From Cloacibacillus evryensis DSM 19522 (GTDB taxonomy: Bacteria > Synergistota > Synergistia > Synergistales > Synergistaceae), in assembly GCF_000585335.1 (NCBI RefSeq), contig NZ_KK073872.1, forward strand, positions 1,012,501 through 1,076,500: a DNA stretch of 64,000 nucleotides, in the 5' to 3' direction. Positions 55,869 through 64,000 of this stretch are shown here, piece by piece. Numbering within the stretch: the stretch's first letter is position 1; each line of letters begins with the position of its first letter. Made by a program: the position numbers and the translations under genes. The notes under the pieces are model-generated. The model was given only the letters and a program-made list of their open reading frames with translations. It made no database searches and was not told the origin of the DNA.

Positions 55869-55897
55869 ATTATAGACAAACAAAACGCATTAGTCAA
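55869..55897 (-). promoter_or_regulatory. Promoter of the prophage repressor
   Basis: On the minus strand: TTGACT (55897-55892), 17-bp spacer, TATAAT (55874-55869). The nearby CAAACGATAGCG and AAACAAAACGC segments could be repressor sites. The second ISAs1-type element starts 20 bp further out, so any divergent early promoter has been lost. Confidence 0.8.
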
Positions 55898-55916
55898 TGA
55901 AAATCGGGTCTTTGAC

Positions 55917-57079
55917 CAGGGCAACAGCATTTACTTTTTACATAGTTAGCGAAAAACTATAGAGATGGAAATAAAAACATTAAAAGAAGAAATCCAGAAT
56001 ATCACGGAACCAAGACGAACAAGCCATGGCAGCATACGCCACAAGCTTGAAGATATCATAATCATCGGGTTATGCGCGACAATATGCGGAGGCGAAGACT
56101 ATGCCGATATGGAGGAATTGGGTATAGAACGCGAAGAATGGCTGCGTAATTTTCTTGAGCTTCCAAACGGGATCCCCGACAGCGAGACATCCCGTCGTGT
56201 CTTTGAACGCTTGAATCCAACAGAACTGTCAAAGAGCCTTTCAAATTGGCTTGATATTGAACGTGAAAAGCGCGCGGTAATAGCCGTTGACGGGAAAACC
56301 ATACGCGGCAGCGGCAATGCCGGACATATGGCGTATCATGTGGTGAGTGCATTTGTCGCTGAAAATCAAATCACACTTGGTGAAATAACCGTCCCTGAAA
56401 AAACAAACGAAATAACTGCGGTACCTGAGCTTCTTGAATTGATAGACGTAAACGGGGCGATCGTGACGGCGGACGCCATGAGCTGCCAGAAGAAAATAGT
56501 CGAGAAGATAAGCGACAAAAGAGCTGACTACGTGATAGGGCTGAAAGAAAATCAGCGTGCCCTGCATGATGACGTCGTCCTGTATTTTAAAACATTTGGC
56601 AAGGAGTCTGAAGTGATAAAAACGATCGATAAGGGGCATGGCAGGATAGAGAGCCGCGAATATAAGCTGTTTACGGATATATCATGGCTTGAACAGCGCA
56701 AAGAGTGGAAAAACCTCATGTCAGTCGGAGCGGTAAAATCAATAGTGTATGAAAAAGAAGAGGAACGGGAATTTACGAGGTACTTTATTACATCTTTGAC
56801 AGACATAGGCGAGTTTGCCAATGCGGTAAGAAAGCACTGGTCGATAGAAAACCAACTGCACTGGTGTTTAGACGTAATATTCCGCGAGGACGCGTCAAGA
56901 GCGAGAAAAGACAAATCCCCGCTCAACATGAACGTATTGCGCAAGCAAGCGCTTGCTCTGTTGAACCAAGCGAAATATGGTCGTTTGAGCAAGAAAAAGA
57001 TGATGTTCAAGGCTGCTCTTAACCCGGAGGTCTTGCTTGACATCTTATTTGCTGCTAAAAAGTAAATGCTGTTGCCCTG
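55917..57079 (+). mobile_element. ISAs1-family insertion sequence, copy 2
   Basis: A 1163-bp element bounded by 24-bp perfect inverted repeats beginning CAGGGCAACAGC (55917-55940 and 57056-57079). The 10 bases outside each end (GGTCTTTGAC and GGCTTTGTGG) do not match, so no target duplication is left. It sits between the repressor and a headless terminase gene, so an element-linked deletion has probably removed the prophage DNA between them. Confidence 0.93.
55965..57065 (+). CDS. ISAs1-family transposase
   Basis: DDE transposase of 366 residues, complete. The catalytic segments are AVDGKTIRGS, TADAMSCQ and HWSIENQLHWCLDVIFREDAS. The N-terminal IIIIGLCATICGGEDY region marks the ISAs1 type. 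It differs from the transposase at 7451 in sequence and in terminal repeats, so it is a separate element. Confidence 0.94.
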   Translation: MEIKTLKEEIQNITEPRRTSHGSIRHKLEDIIIIGLCATICGGEDYADMEELGIEREEWLRNFLELPNGIPDSETSRRVFERLNPTELSKSLSNWLDIEREKRAVIAVDGKTIRGSGNAGHMAYHVVSAFVAENQITLGEITVPEKTNEITAVPELLELIDVNGAIVTADAMSCQKKIVEKISDKRADYVIGLKENQRALHDDVVLYFKTFGKESEVIKTIDKGHGRIESREYKLFTDISWLEQRKEWKNLMSVGAVKSIVYEKEEEREFTRYFITSLTDIGEFANAVRKHWSIENQLHWCLDVIFREDASRARKDKSPLNMNVLRKQALALLNQAKYGRLSKKKMMFKAALNPEVLLDILFAAKK

Positions 57080-58343
57080 GGCTTTGTGGACGCTGAAACG
57101 GGCTTACGGCAATACCGGGAAAGTTTCTTCCTTGTGGGGCGTAAAAACGGCAAATCAACCCTGCTTGCGGGGCTTGCTCTGTATATGCTCACTTCCGACG
57201 GCGAGGGCGGCGCGGAGGTTTACAGCACAGCGACCAAATACGCGCAGGCGCGGTTATTGTTTGACGAAGCCCATAACATGATTAAGCAGTCGCCGGAACT
57301 GTCGAAGCATTTCAAGAAACGTAAAACCGACCTATATTATTCGCCGTCTATGTCCAAATTCCAGCCGCTGGCGCGGAACTCTGACACGTTGGACGGCTTG
57401 AACTGTTCTTTTTGCATTATGGACGAACTGCACGGCGTGAGGGACAGAAACCTATACGAGGTTATGCGCCAATCCCAAGCCGCCCGCCGTCAACCCTTGC
57501 TTGTGATGATAACGACCGCCGGAACAGTCCGCGAGTGCATTTTTGACGATATGTATAACCATGCGGCACAAGTCGCCGACGGGGTAATAAAAGACGCTCA
57601 TTTCCTGCCTATCCTTTATGAACTGGACGACCGCGCGGAATGGACGAACCCGAAAGCATGGGTTAAGGCGAACCCGGCTTTATGCTCCATTAAGAAGCTG
57701 GACGACCTGACCGCTAAAGTAGAGAGGGCAAAGCAGAACCGCAACGAACTTTCGGGCGTTCTTTGTAAAGAATAAAACTCAAACTTTTCCAGTTATAGGG
57801 ACTATGAGAACCTAACATTGTTCTTATGGCTGAAAAATACTAGCTTTTTGAGCTTATATTAATAGTACCTTACATATACTATATTAATTTGCTATAAGGT
57901 GTTGCTATTACCAGATCCTAGAGATACGAGTACCTATCATTAGAAAAGTTTGAGATTAAACGTCCGGGAAACGGTAAAAACGGCGTGGCTTTCCTTTGAC
58001 GATATAAACAACGAGGAAATATTCACCCTTGACGACTTCCGGGGCGCGTACTGTATAGGCGGCGTTGACCTGTCAATCACAACCGACCTAACCGCCGCAA
58101 GCCTGTTATTTATGAAGCGCGGGGACGATAAGAAGTACATAACGCAAATGTATTTCCTGCCCGCCGACCGTCTGCAAGAGCGCGTACAGCAAGACAAAAT
58201 CCCTTATGACAAATGGTTTGAACGGGGGCTATTGCGCCTTTGCGCGGGTAATTCAATCAACTATTCCGACGTTACAGAATGGTTTTCCAAAACCGTCAAG
58301 CAATACGACCTTTTCCCAGCGTGGGTTTACTATGAGGCCGATT
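57080..58343 (+). pseudogene. Phage terminase large subunit, broken
   Basis: Piece one (57080-57777) has Walker A in FFLVGRKNGKSTLLAGLALY and Walker B in SFCIMDELHGV, so it is the ATPase half of a TerL; its own start is lost at the IS end. Piece two (57955-58343) has FNVRE-like LNVRETVKTAWLSFDD and IGGVDLSITTDLTAASL, the start of the nuclease half, and breaks off at WVYYEAD where IS30 DNA begins. Between them lies a 177-bp MITE. Excising it with one six-base duplication rejoins CKE to LNVRE in frame. TerL packages phage DNA; this copy cannot. Confidence 0.85.
57778..57954. repeat. MITE copy 1 (177 bp)
   Basis: Non-coding element with 12-bp perfect terminal inverted repeats (CTCAAACTTTTC / GAAAAGTTTGAG). 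It is almost identical to copy 2 at 58534. Flanks ATAAAA and ATTAAA are a six-base duplication with one mismatch. It interrupts the terminase gene. Confidence 0.92.
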
Positions 58344-58401
58344 GAAAAATCAACTGCCCCCCCAAGGTAGTGTAGAAATGCTCCTGCATATTGTCACCTG
58401 T

Positions 58402-58919
58402 TTACAGTAACGGGACAGGTTGTTCCGAGACCTTGCCTCTCCCTGTTTCGGTCACCATAATAGCATCCAATTCGGCTTCCCACAATTCTTGTGGCGTCTT
58501 ATAGCGGTGTCTCTTGCGGGGCAACGTGTTGATCTCAAACTTTTCCAGTTATAGGGACTACGAGAACTTAATCTTGTGCCTATGGCTGAAAAATACTAGC
58601 TTTTTGAGCTTATATTAATAGTACCTTACATATACTATATTAATTTGCTATAAGGTGTTGCTATTACCAGATTCTAGAGATACGAGTACCTATCATTAGA
58701 AAAGTTTGAGGTTGATATAACCGGAAATCCTTACCATGTCTCGTTCCGTCAATTGTTCAAAGCTGCTCCCTTTGGAGATAAATCGCCTCACTATACCATT
58801 CCAGTTCTCATTCGTCCCACGCTCAAAACTGCTATAAGGATGCGCATAATATATCTCTGTTCGCCCGTTACGCTCCATCTCTTCACTGGAGGCAAACTCG
58901 GATGAATATTTCACTCCCA
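58402..58919 (-). pseudogene. IS30-family transposase, C-terminal fragment with MITE insertion
   Basis: The minus-strand reading gives YYAHPYSSFERGTNENWNG, the hallmark of IS30 transposases (DDE region before the last acidic residue), then ISGYI and, beyond the MITE, NTLPRKRHRYKTPQELWEAEL. Removing the MITE and one GTTGAT copy restores the frame exactly. The N-terminal two thirds are absent because an IS21-type element starts at 58920; they may continue beyond the window. The flanking bases 58344-58401 are probably the IS30 3' end, inserted in the terminase gene. Confidence 0.85.
58534..58710. repeat. MITE copy 2 (177 bp)
   Basis: Same length and 12-bp ends as copy 1, with only a few base differences. 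It is flanked by a perfect six-base duplication GTTGAT (58528-58533 and 58711-58716). It lies in the IS30-family gene. Being non-coding, it must be moved by a transposase made elsewhere. Confidence 0.95.
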
Positions 58920-59022
58920 TAGGCCCACTGTTCCGCTAGCGACAGGCCCAGCGTTCCGGCAGAGACGGGGCCACCATCTTAATGACGGCAGGCCCATATC
59001 TGAGCGAGTATTGTTAGTGAGC

Positions 59023-59769
59023 CTAATTTTCCACGGACGCCAGGCGCTTCCTCATTGAATCCCCTGCAATGAGCATGCTTTCAGAGTTATGGATAATGCG
59101 GTCCAATAGGCTTTCAGAAATAAGCCCGTTGCCTAAGGCTGCCATCCATTCCGACACATCAATTTGCGTGCAAAAAATAGTGGACTTGTGCATGGTATAG
59201 CGATACTCAAACAATTCAAAAATGTCTGTGATGTTGTTTGAAGACATGCGGTTTAGCAGCCATTCGTCCAGTATCAGCAGCGAAACTTTACTAAGCCGCT
59301 GTATCGTTTTGCTAAAAGAGCCGTCTTCTCTGGCAAGCGCTAGCTCGTCCAGCAGGTTAGGCATTCTGATATACTTGCAGGTGTATCTGTTGCGGCAGGC
59401 AGCAGTGCCCAGAGCACAGGCAAGATATGTTTTTCCAACGCCGGTTGCGCCCATGATTATGATGTTCCGGCCGTGGAGCAGATAACCGCATTCCACAAGC
59501 TCATTGATCTTTCGTTTCTCTAATCCACGATCTTCAGAATAGTCGATCTCAAGCGCAGAAGCGCTCGGATAGCAAAAAGAAGCTTCTCTGATATGAACGC
59601 AGGCCGTATTGTCCTTTCTGCGATGCCACTCCCGATCTATAAGCACTTCGATCTGCTGGTCAAATGTCAGCTCTGTGAAACCTTTACTTTCACTCCTCTC
59701 ACGTATGTCAGCCGCCAAAGAAGTAAGATGCATATCGCGCAGCTGATTGAGTGTGATCTGGCTAATCAT
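59023..59769 (-). CDS. istB: IS21-family ATPase IstB (outer element)
   Basis: AAA+ ATPase helper of 248 residues with Walker A GATGVGKTYLACALG, Walker B LLILDEW and the IstB-typical ending region STIFCTQIDVSEWMAALG...LLDRIIH. Its start overlaps the IstA stop by eight bases, as is standard for the family. It assembles on target DNA and stimulates IstA. About two-thirds alike by eye to the inner element's IstB. Confidence 0.92.
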   Translation of the reverse strand: MISQITLNQLRDMHLTSLAADIRERSESKGFTELTFDQQIEVLIDREWHRRKDNTACVHIREASFCYPSASALEIDYSEDRGLEKRKINELVECGYLLHGRNIIIMGATGVGKTYLACALGTAACRNRYTCKYIRMPNLLDELALAREDGSFSKTIQRLSKVSLLILDEWLLNRMSSNNITDIFELFEYRYTMHKSTIFCTQIDVSEWMAALGNGLISESLLDRIIHNSESMLIAGDSMRKRLASVEN

Positions 59770-60833
59770 TGTTTCTGCCTCCGTAATAAGCAGATCCGCG
59801 CCTGAATCCTATTACAGAAGAATTATCATCATTCTCGGCAAACCGGATGTTTATATCCTCCTGCAATGTGTTTCTGCTGCTCAACGCAAGTTTTATTGAC
59901 TTCAAGCTGGGTGTGGACTGAAGCTCAAGTATGCGTGCACATGCCTTTTCAAGCGCCGCCGCGCCGTATTTTTTATCCAAAGAAAGCAGCCCTGCGCAGA
60001 ATCTATCCCCTATGACACGGCTTCCATTCTTTTTGAGTATCTTATCAATGACGGTAAGCGTAGAGGGGCCGTGTTCTGTTCCCCAAGCAAGGTACTTATC
60101 CGCATCCCATTCCAGCATTCTGCGATGCGCCTCCGGCATGTGTGACTGGTCGGTAACATAACTCCCTTTTACTTCAGAACGAGGATGAGCAGCTATGCGC
60201 TCGCCATGAAAAAAACATTCGATAAGGTTGCTAGCTGTCCTTATCTGTACTTTTTTTGAGGCATAAGAGCATGGCACACTGTAATATGTTCCATCTATAT
60301 TGACGTGATAACTGTAAGGTACGGTCTGCTCTTTATAGTGCGCGATGACGAATTCATGCTCGGGAAGCGCTGTCATCATACTCCTTTCTTCAGTCTCATA
60401 AACGGACTTTCTCGAGCTTTCTTTCTTTTGGAACGGCTTGTTGTTGAATCCTTCGAGGCGTTCCCTGACTGCATTGTTGAGCTCGTTCAGAGAATAAAAT
60501 TCCTTATCTCTGAGCGCCGCTATGATATGGGTTGTAAGGAGCCCTACTGTGCATTCCACAGAAGACTTGTCTCTGGGTTTAAGCACTCTGGCCGGCGATA
60601 CAAAACAACCGTAGTATTCAGCAAGCTCACGGTACGACTGATTGATCTCCGGCTCATACCTGTCTGGCTTTTTTACTCCGGTTTTAAGATTGTCAGGACG
60701 CAGCAGGCGCGTGGTTCCCTGAAAGTAGCGGAACGCATTGATATGCGCATTTTGCCACGAATCCTGTTTCTGATCATTGGTTGCTTCAGCGTAGCAATAA
60801 CCTGAAAAGGGCAGGTGGATATTACGCTCCAAA
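59762..60833 (-). pseudogene. istA: IS21-family transposase IstA, C-terminal part (outer element)
   Basis: The segment contains LPFSGYCYAEATNDQ, the second catalytic D in RPDNLKTGV and the E in SSVECTVGLL, followed by the Mu-like C-terminal barrel and tail ending GSAYYGGRNND. The HTH and first catalytic D are missing here; a matching N-terminal part lies at 63336-63896 beyond the inner element. The overlap region (SLERNIHLPFSG against the expected NLFVACLPFSG) does not rebuild the gene, so bases were lost or the two parts come from different copies. Confidence 0.8.
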
Positions 60834-60919
60834 GAGCCCACCATTCCGCAGGTCATGAAATTCTGTTCCGTAGCAAACGAGCCCACCGTAACGACGGCGA
60901 GCCCATTCATTGAGATGCG

Positions 60920-61690
60920 TTATTTCATTTCGACCGTACTGGCTTGAATAGACTTCAATCCTTTTTTCTTCCTCATTGAGTCGCCGTGAAGCACGATTTT
61001 ATACGAACAATGAATGATCCTGTCCATTAAACTTTCGGCCATCAACGAATTGCCGAGCGCAGCCAGCCATTCCGAGGTCTCTATCTGACTGCAGAATATG
61101 GTCGAGCGCTGTTCTGTGCTGCGGCACTCCATTATTTCAAAGATGTCTTCAAGTCCTCCATGGCTGATCCGGGTTATAAGCCATTCGTCCAGGATAAGGA
61201 GCCGGGGTTTTCTGTATTGCTGTATAATTTGGCGTACAGAGCCATCGGTCCTCGCCATCGCAAGCTGATCCAGCAGTTCCGGCGTTCGGGTGTAACGGCA
61301 GGAATAGCGGTTGCGGCAGGCCGCCGTTCCCAGCGCGCATGCGAGATAACTTTTCCCCACTCCGGTGGCTCCCATGATCATGATGTTGTGTCCGTTTTCA
61401 ATATAAGAACAGGCCGCAAGTTCGTTTATCTGCTTTTTTACCAGTCCGCGCTCCTGTGCATAGTCTATCTCAAGCACTGAAGCGCTGTTGTAGCAGAACT
61501 GCCCCTCCCTTATAAGGTCTGTAATGCGCTTGCTGCGCCTCCTATGCCACTCTCTGTCCACAATGACGGTTATCTGCTCGTCGAAGCTGAGTTCGCAGAA
61601 AGAAGCGTCGGCCTGTCGCTCCTTGATGTCGCCGGCGAGGAAACTGAGGTGCATATCATGCAGCTGGTTTATCGTCTGCTGGCTAATCAT
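60920..61690 (-). CDS. istB: IS21-family ATPase IstB (inner element)
   Basis: ATPase helper of about 256 residues from ATG 61690, overlapping the IstA stop by eight bases; a longer frame to 61768 only reads back through IstA. It has Walker A GATGVGKSYLACALG, LLILDEWLITRI and TIFCSQIETSEWLAALGNSLM. Confidence 0.92.
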   Translation of the reverse strand: MISQQTINQLHDMHLSFLAGDIKERQADASFCELSFDEQITVIVDREWHRRRSKRITDLIREGQFCYNSASVLEIDYAQERGLVKKQINELAACSYIENGHNIMIMGATGVGKSYLACALGTAACRNRYSCRYTRTPELLDQLAMARTDGSVRQIIQQYRKPRLLILDEWLITRISHGGLEDIFEIMECRSTEQRSTIFCSQIETSEWLAALGNSLMAESLMDRIIHCSYKIVLHGDSMRKKKGLKSIQASTVEMK

Positions 61691-63233
61691 CGCTCTTGCC
61701 TCCGTAGTAGCCTGCGCCGCGTCTGAAACCTGTAACGGAAGGCCCATCATTCTGTGTCGAATCATCATCAGCGTTTCTTTTCGCGGTAACAGCGCTGAGC
61801 GCGAGCTTCATAGATTTCAGGCTCGGGGCGGAAGAAAGGGCGAGAAGCGCCCTGCAGGCGTTCTCTATATCCTGCGCGGCATAATTTTTACTCAGCGATA
61901 CCAGCCCCATACAGAATTTGTAGCCCGGCAGGCTATGTCCGTTCCTGGTAAGTATCTTCTGTATCACGGAGAGAGTGCCGCCGCCTATCTCCGCGCCCCA
62001 TTCAAGAAACTTGTCGTTGTTCCAGGCGTAGAGCTGTCTATGCGCCTCAGGCATATGAGAACTGTCCGTGACATACCGTTCAGCTCCCCGATTGCGTATA
62101 TGACAGGCGACCCGCTCTCCGTCGCAGAATACCTCTATCATAGAAGAGGTGCTCCTTACCGTTACTTTTCTTCTGATACACTCATAGGGCACACTGTAGT
62201 ATTTCCCGCCCTCTGCCTGAATATGATAATTTGCCGGAACGACGGCATCCTTGTAATGGGCTATCTGATAACAGAATTCAGGCAGCGGACTCAGATACCG
62301 GCTCTCCTGAACGGAGAACAGGAGGCTGCGTGAGCCCTCTTTCTTTTGAAAGGGCCTGTCGTTGAATTGTCTGAATCTGAGACAGATGTCCTTGTTAAGT
62401 TCTTTTAATGAATGATAGTCAACGTTTCTGACGGCGGCTATGATATGAGTGGTGAGCATTCCGACCGTTCCCTCGACGGTGGGCTTGTCTTTTGGTTTGC
62501 GTACTTTTGCGGGAGAGACAAAAGCACCGTAGTGCTCAGCGAGTTCTCTGTAAGCGCTGTTGATTTCAGGGTCATACTTATCTGACCTGACGACCCCGGT
62601 CTTTAAGTTGTCCGGCCTGAGAATCTTAGCCGTTCCTCCGAAGAAAGCATACGCATGGATATGCGCTGTGAGCCATGAATCCAGCTTCTCGTCCGCGAAT
62701 GCCTCGGCATAGCAATAACCTGAAAATGGCAGGCAGGCTGTGAAGAGAGACGCTTTTATTTCTTTCCCGGCAACGGCATCTCGAAGCAGAATCTTTGTGC
62801 CGGCCCAGTCGACCTCCATGACCTCGGCAGGCTTATGGGCGATATGCATAGACGTGCTGTTCGCTGCCGCATATTCCTTATAATTCTTGCTGAACTGTGA
62901 ATACATATACGGGATATCGCCGCTTTCCTGACATGCCGCGCAATACTCGTTCCATAACAGAGCAAGCGTGACGCCTGATCTGGCAAGCTCCTTATGTATA
63001 TAGGCGTAATCCGGTTCTTTCTGGATACGCGGCAGTATGGCCTGCGGATAGATCATCCTTGCAAGCGAATTGTCCGAGAGCTCTTTGATCTTGTTAAAAT
63101 CCAGCTCCAGCTCTGCGGCTCTTGCAAGGATCCGCTTGACAGTGCTGTGGGCGCAGCGGCAGCTGGCGGCAATATCCCGCTGGCTCAGCCCGCCTTCGAA
63201 GTGAAGGCGAAGTATCTCTCTGTACATGGTCAT
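61683..63233 (-). CDS. istA: IS21-family transposase IstA (inner element)
   Basis: Full-length transposase of 516 residues. The N-terminal HTH has GGLSQRDIAASCRCAHSTVK; the catalytic residues are in EVMEVDWAGTK (D), RPDNLKTGV (D) and KPTVEGTVG (E); the C-terminal DNA-binding part ends RGAGYYGGKSDD. GGGAGG ribosome site before ATG. All parts needed for transposition with IstB are present. Confidence 0.94.
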   Translation of the reverse strand: MTMYREILRLHFEGGLSQRDIAASCRCAHSTVKRILARAAELELDFNKIKELSDNSLARMIYPQAILPRIQKEPDYAYIHKELARSGVTLALLWNEYCAACQESGDIPYMYSQFSKNYKEYAAANSTSMHIAHKPAEVMEVDWAGTKILLRDAVAGKEIKASLFTACLPFSGYCYAEAFADEKLDSWLTAHIHAYAFFGGTAKILRPDNLKTGVVRSDKYDPEINSAYRELAEHYGAFVSPAKVRKPKDKPTVEGTVGMLTTHIIAAVRNVDYHSLKELNKDICLRFRQFNDRPFQKKEGSRSLLFSVQESRYLSPLPEFCYQIAHYKDAVVPANYHIQAEGGKYYSVPYECIRRKVTVRSTSSMIEVFCDGERVACHIRNRGAERYVTDSSHMPEAHRQLYAWNNDKFLEWGAEIGGGTLSVIQKILTRNGHSLPGYKFCMGLVSLSKNYAAQDIENACRALLALSSAPSLKSMKLALSAVTAKRNADDDSTQNDGPSVTGFRRGAGYYGGKSDD

Positions 63234-63335
63234 ATTAATGACCTCCCTTGTGTTATTTACGCAGTACGCGTATTGCGCAAGGGTACCAGAAATACCTCTG
63301 GGCTCGCCGCCGTGACGCTGGGCTCGTTTGCATAA

Positions 63336-63896
63336 TTACACTGGGCTCATGCGAAGGATTTTAGGTGCGCTTTGAGGAGCGGAATACTCACGCAGGCAGG
63401 CCACAAAAAGATTGGCATTTCGCTCTTCTCCGCCCGGGCCATTCCTGTATGCCATTTTCGTACCAGCCCAATCTACCTCCATGACTTCACCTGGTTTATG
63501 AGTGAGGTGGAAGGTAAGTTTGTTTTGCACGGCATATTGCCTATATCTGTTGCAGAATTGGGTGTACATATAGTGAGGAAGCGCAGCTGCAGCACATTTA
63601 TCGCAATATTCATTCCACAGCAACATAAGGGTGACGCCGGATTTGGCGAGTTCTCTGTGTACGTATTCATAATCTGGCTCTAACTGCCTGCCTCTTTTGG
63701 GAACTTTTGGATATATAAGAAGTCCTATTGCAATGTCTGACTTTTCCCGAATTATTTCAAAGTTGATTCCTCTTTCTCTGGCGCTGTTTAAGACTCTCTT
63801 CACTGTGGTATATGAACATTTGCAGCTGGCAGCAATCTCCCTTCCACTCATTTTACCCTCTTCTGCAAGGCGCAGAATCTCACGATACATGGTCAT
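63336..63896 (-). pseudogene. istA: IS21-family transposase IstA, N-terminal part (outer element)
   Basis: It gives the HTH (KMSGREIAASCKCSYTTVK) and the first catalytic D (EVMEVDWAGTK), then leaves the family sequence after NLFVACL and runs into the end repeats of the inner element. An AAGGAGG ribosome site precedes ATG. The rest of the gene is at 59762-60833. Confidence 0.82.
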
Positions 63897-64000
63897 TTTG
63901 ATGACCTCCTTGAATTTATTCGCCGAATGATTACGGCGCCTGTATCAAGGATACGTCTGCTGTCTGGGGCTGTCATTGTCGTGAGGGTGGGCCTGTCTGC

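Larger units (their letters stand above)
60834..63348 (-). mobile_element. Inner IS21-family element
   Basis: About 2.5 kb carrying intact istA and istB. The left end has GAGCCCA repeats at 60834, 60880 and about 60900; the right end has the inverse TGGGCTC copies at about 63299, 63319 and 63342. No target duplication is evident (flanks differ). It is inserted in the istA gene of the outer element. Both genes look complete, so this copy may be active. Confidence 0.8.
58920..64000 (-). mobile_element. Outer IS21-family element, running to the window edge
   Basis: The left end (58920-59010) has a series of AGGCCCA repeats (58920, 58941 and 58993, with a variant near 58966), and the right region near 63986-64000 has the inverted form GTGGGCCTGTCTG. 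IS21 ends carry such multiple transposase-binding repeats. It encodes an intact istB (59023) and an istA that is split by a second IS21-family element at 60834-63348. The right boundary is at or past the window edge, so no target duplication can be tested. Confidence 0.75.

Overview
The window reads as a chromosomal piece of a member of the Synergistota, probably a Cloacibacillus/Synergistes-like anaerobe. The best evidence is the surface protein at 12124-14412, which ends in an SGC-containing motif, a membrane segment and an arginine-rich tail of the Synergist-CTERM type. The gene content (amino-acid, polyamine, phosphonate and heterocycle metabolism, ABC and TRAP importers) also fits. This is inference from sequence; no database was searched.

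Layout. 1-3541: end of an rRNA operon (16S-23S spacer, 23S, 5S, terminator). 3701-11093: a four-gene cluster that looks like a synthase-dependent exopolysaccharide system: a TolC-like outer-membrane protein fused to a glycosidase-like barrel, an HlyD/Alg44-like membrane-fusion protein, a zinc-ribbon regulator with a degenerate GGDEF domain, and a family 2 glycosyltransferase. The regulator gene is broken twice, by a one-base deletion in a T run and by an ISAs1-family element with a perfect 10-bp target duplication. 11161-14412: an XRE regulator, a probable 35-residue membrane protein, and the Synergist-CTERM surface protein. 14624-20221: complete 2-aminoethylphosphonate uptake and breakdown operon (SBP, ATPase, fused permease, PhnX, PhnW). 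20379-21842: a PDDEXK nuclease-family gene and decayed IS ends. 21856-26237 (minus): polyamine operon speD-speA-speE-speB plus a TIGR04076-like gene behind a clear promoter. 26550-27801: a CCG-type Fe-S protein and an Ada-type regulator.

27917-37377: two DUF3798 periplasmic binding proteins around an M24 peptidase, followed by a sugar-type ABC transporter (ATPase, two permeases), a small anchored protein and a histidine phosphatase. 37592-51727: a GntR/FCD regulator followed by a long same-direction block: DUF2848 protein, cupin, two PreA-like flavin/Fe-S reductases, a frameshifted molybdenum-hydroxylase maturation gene, a nitrilase-family amidase, a three-subunit molybdenum hydroxylase, a TRAP importer and an MFS carrier. 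Together these suggest import of a carboxylated N-heterocycle or similar aromatic, hydroxylation, ferredoxin-linked ring reduction and hydrolysis. The middle and end of the block look AT-richer by eye than the polyamine, phosphonate and DUF3798 regions.

51900-64000 is a graveyard of mobile DNA: a possible group II intron 3' relic, a decayed ATPase/DUF4276 pair, and a prophage remnant (integrase, repressor, terminase) cut by a second ISAs1-family element, two copies of a 177-bp MITE, an IS30-family fragment, and an IS21-family element with a second IS21 element inside it. Several insertions can be undone on paper because target duplications and reading frames match.
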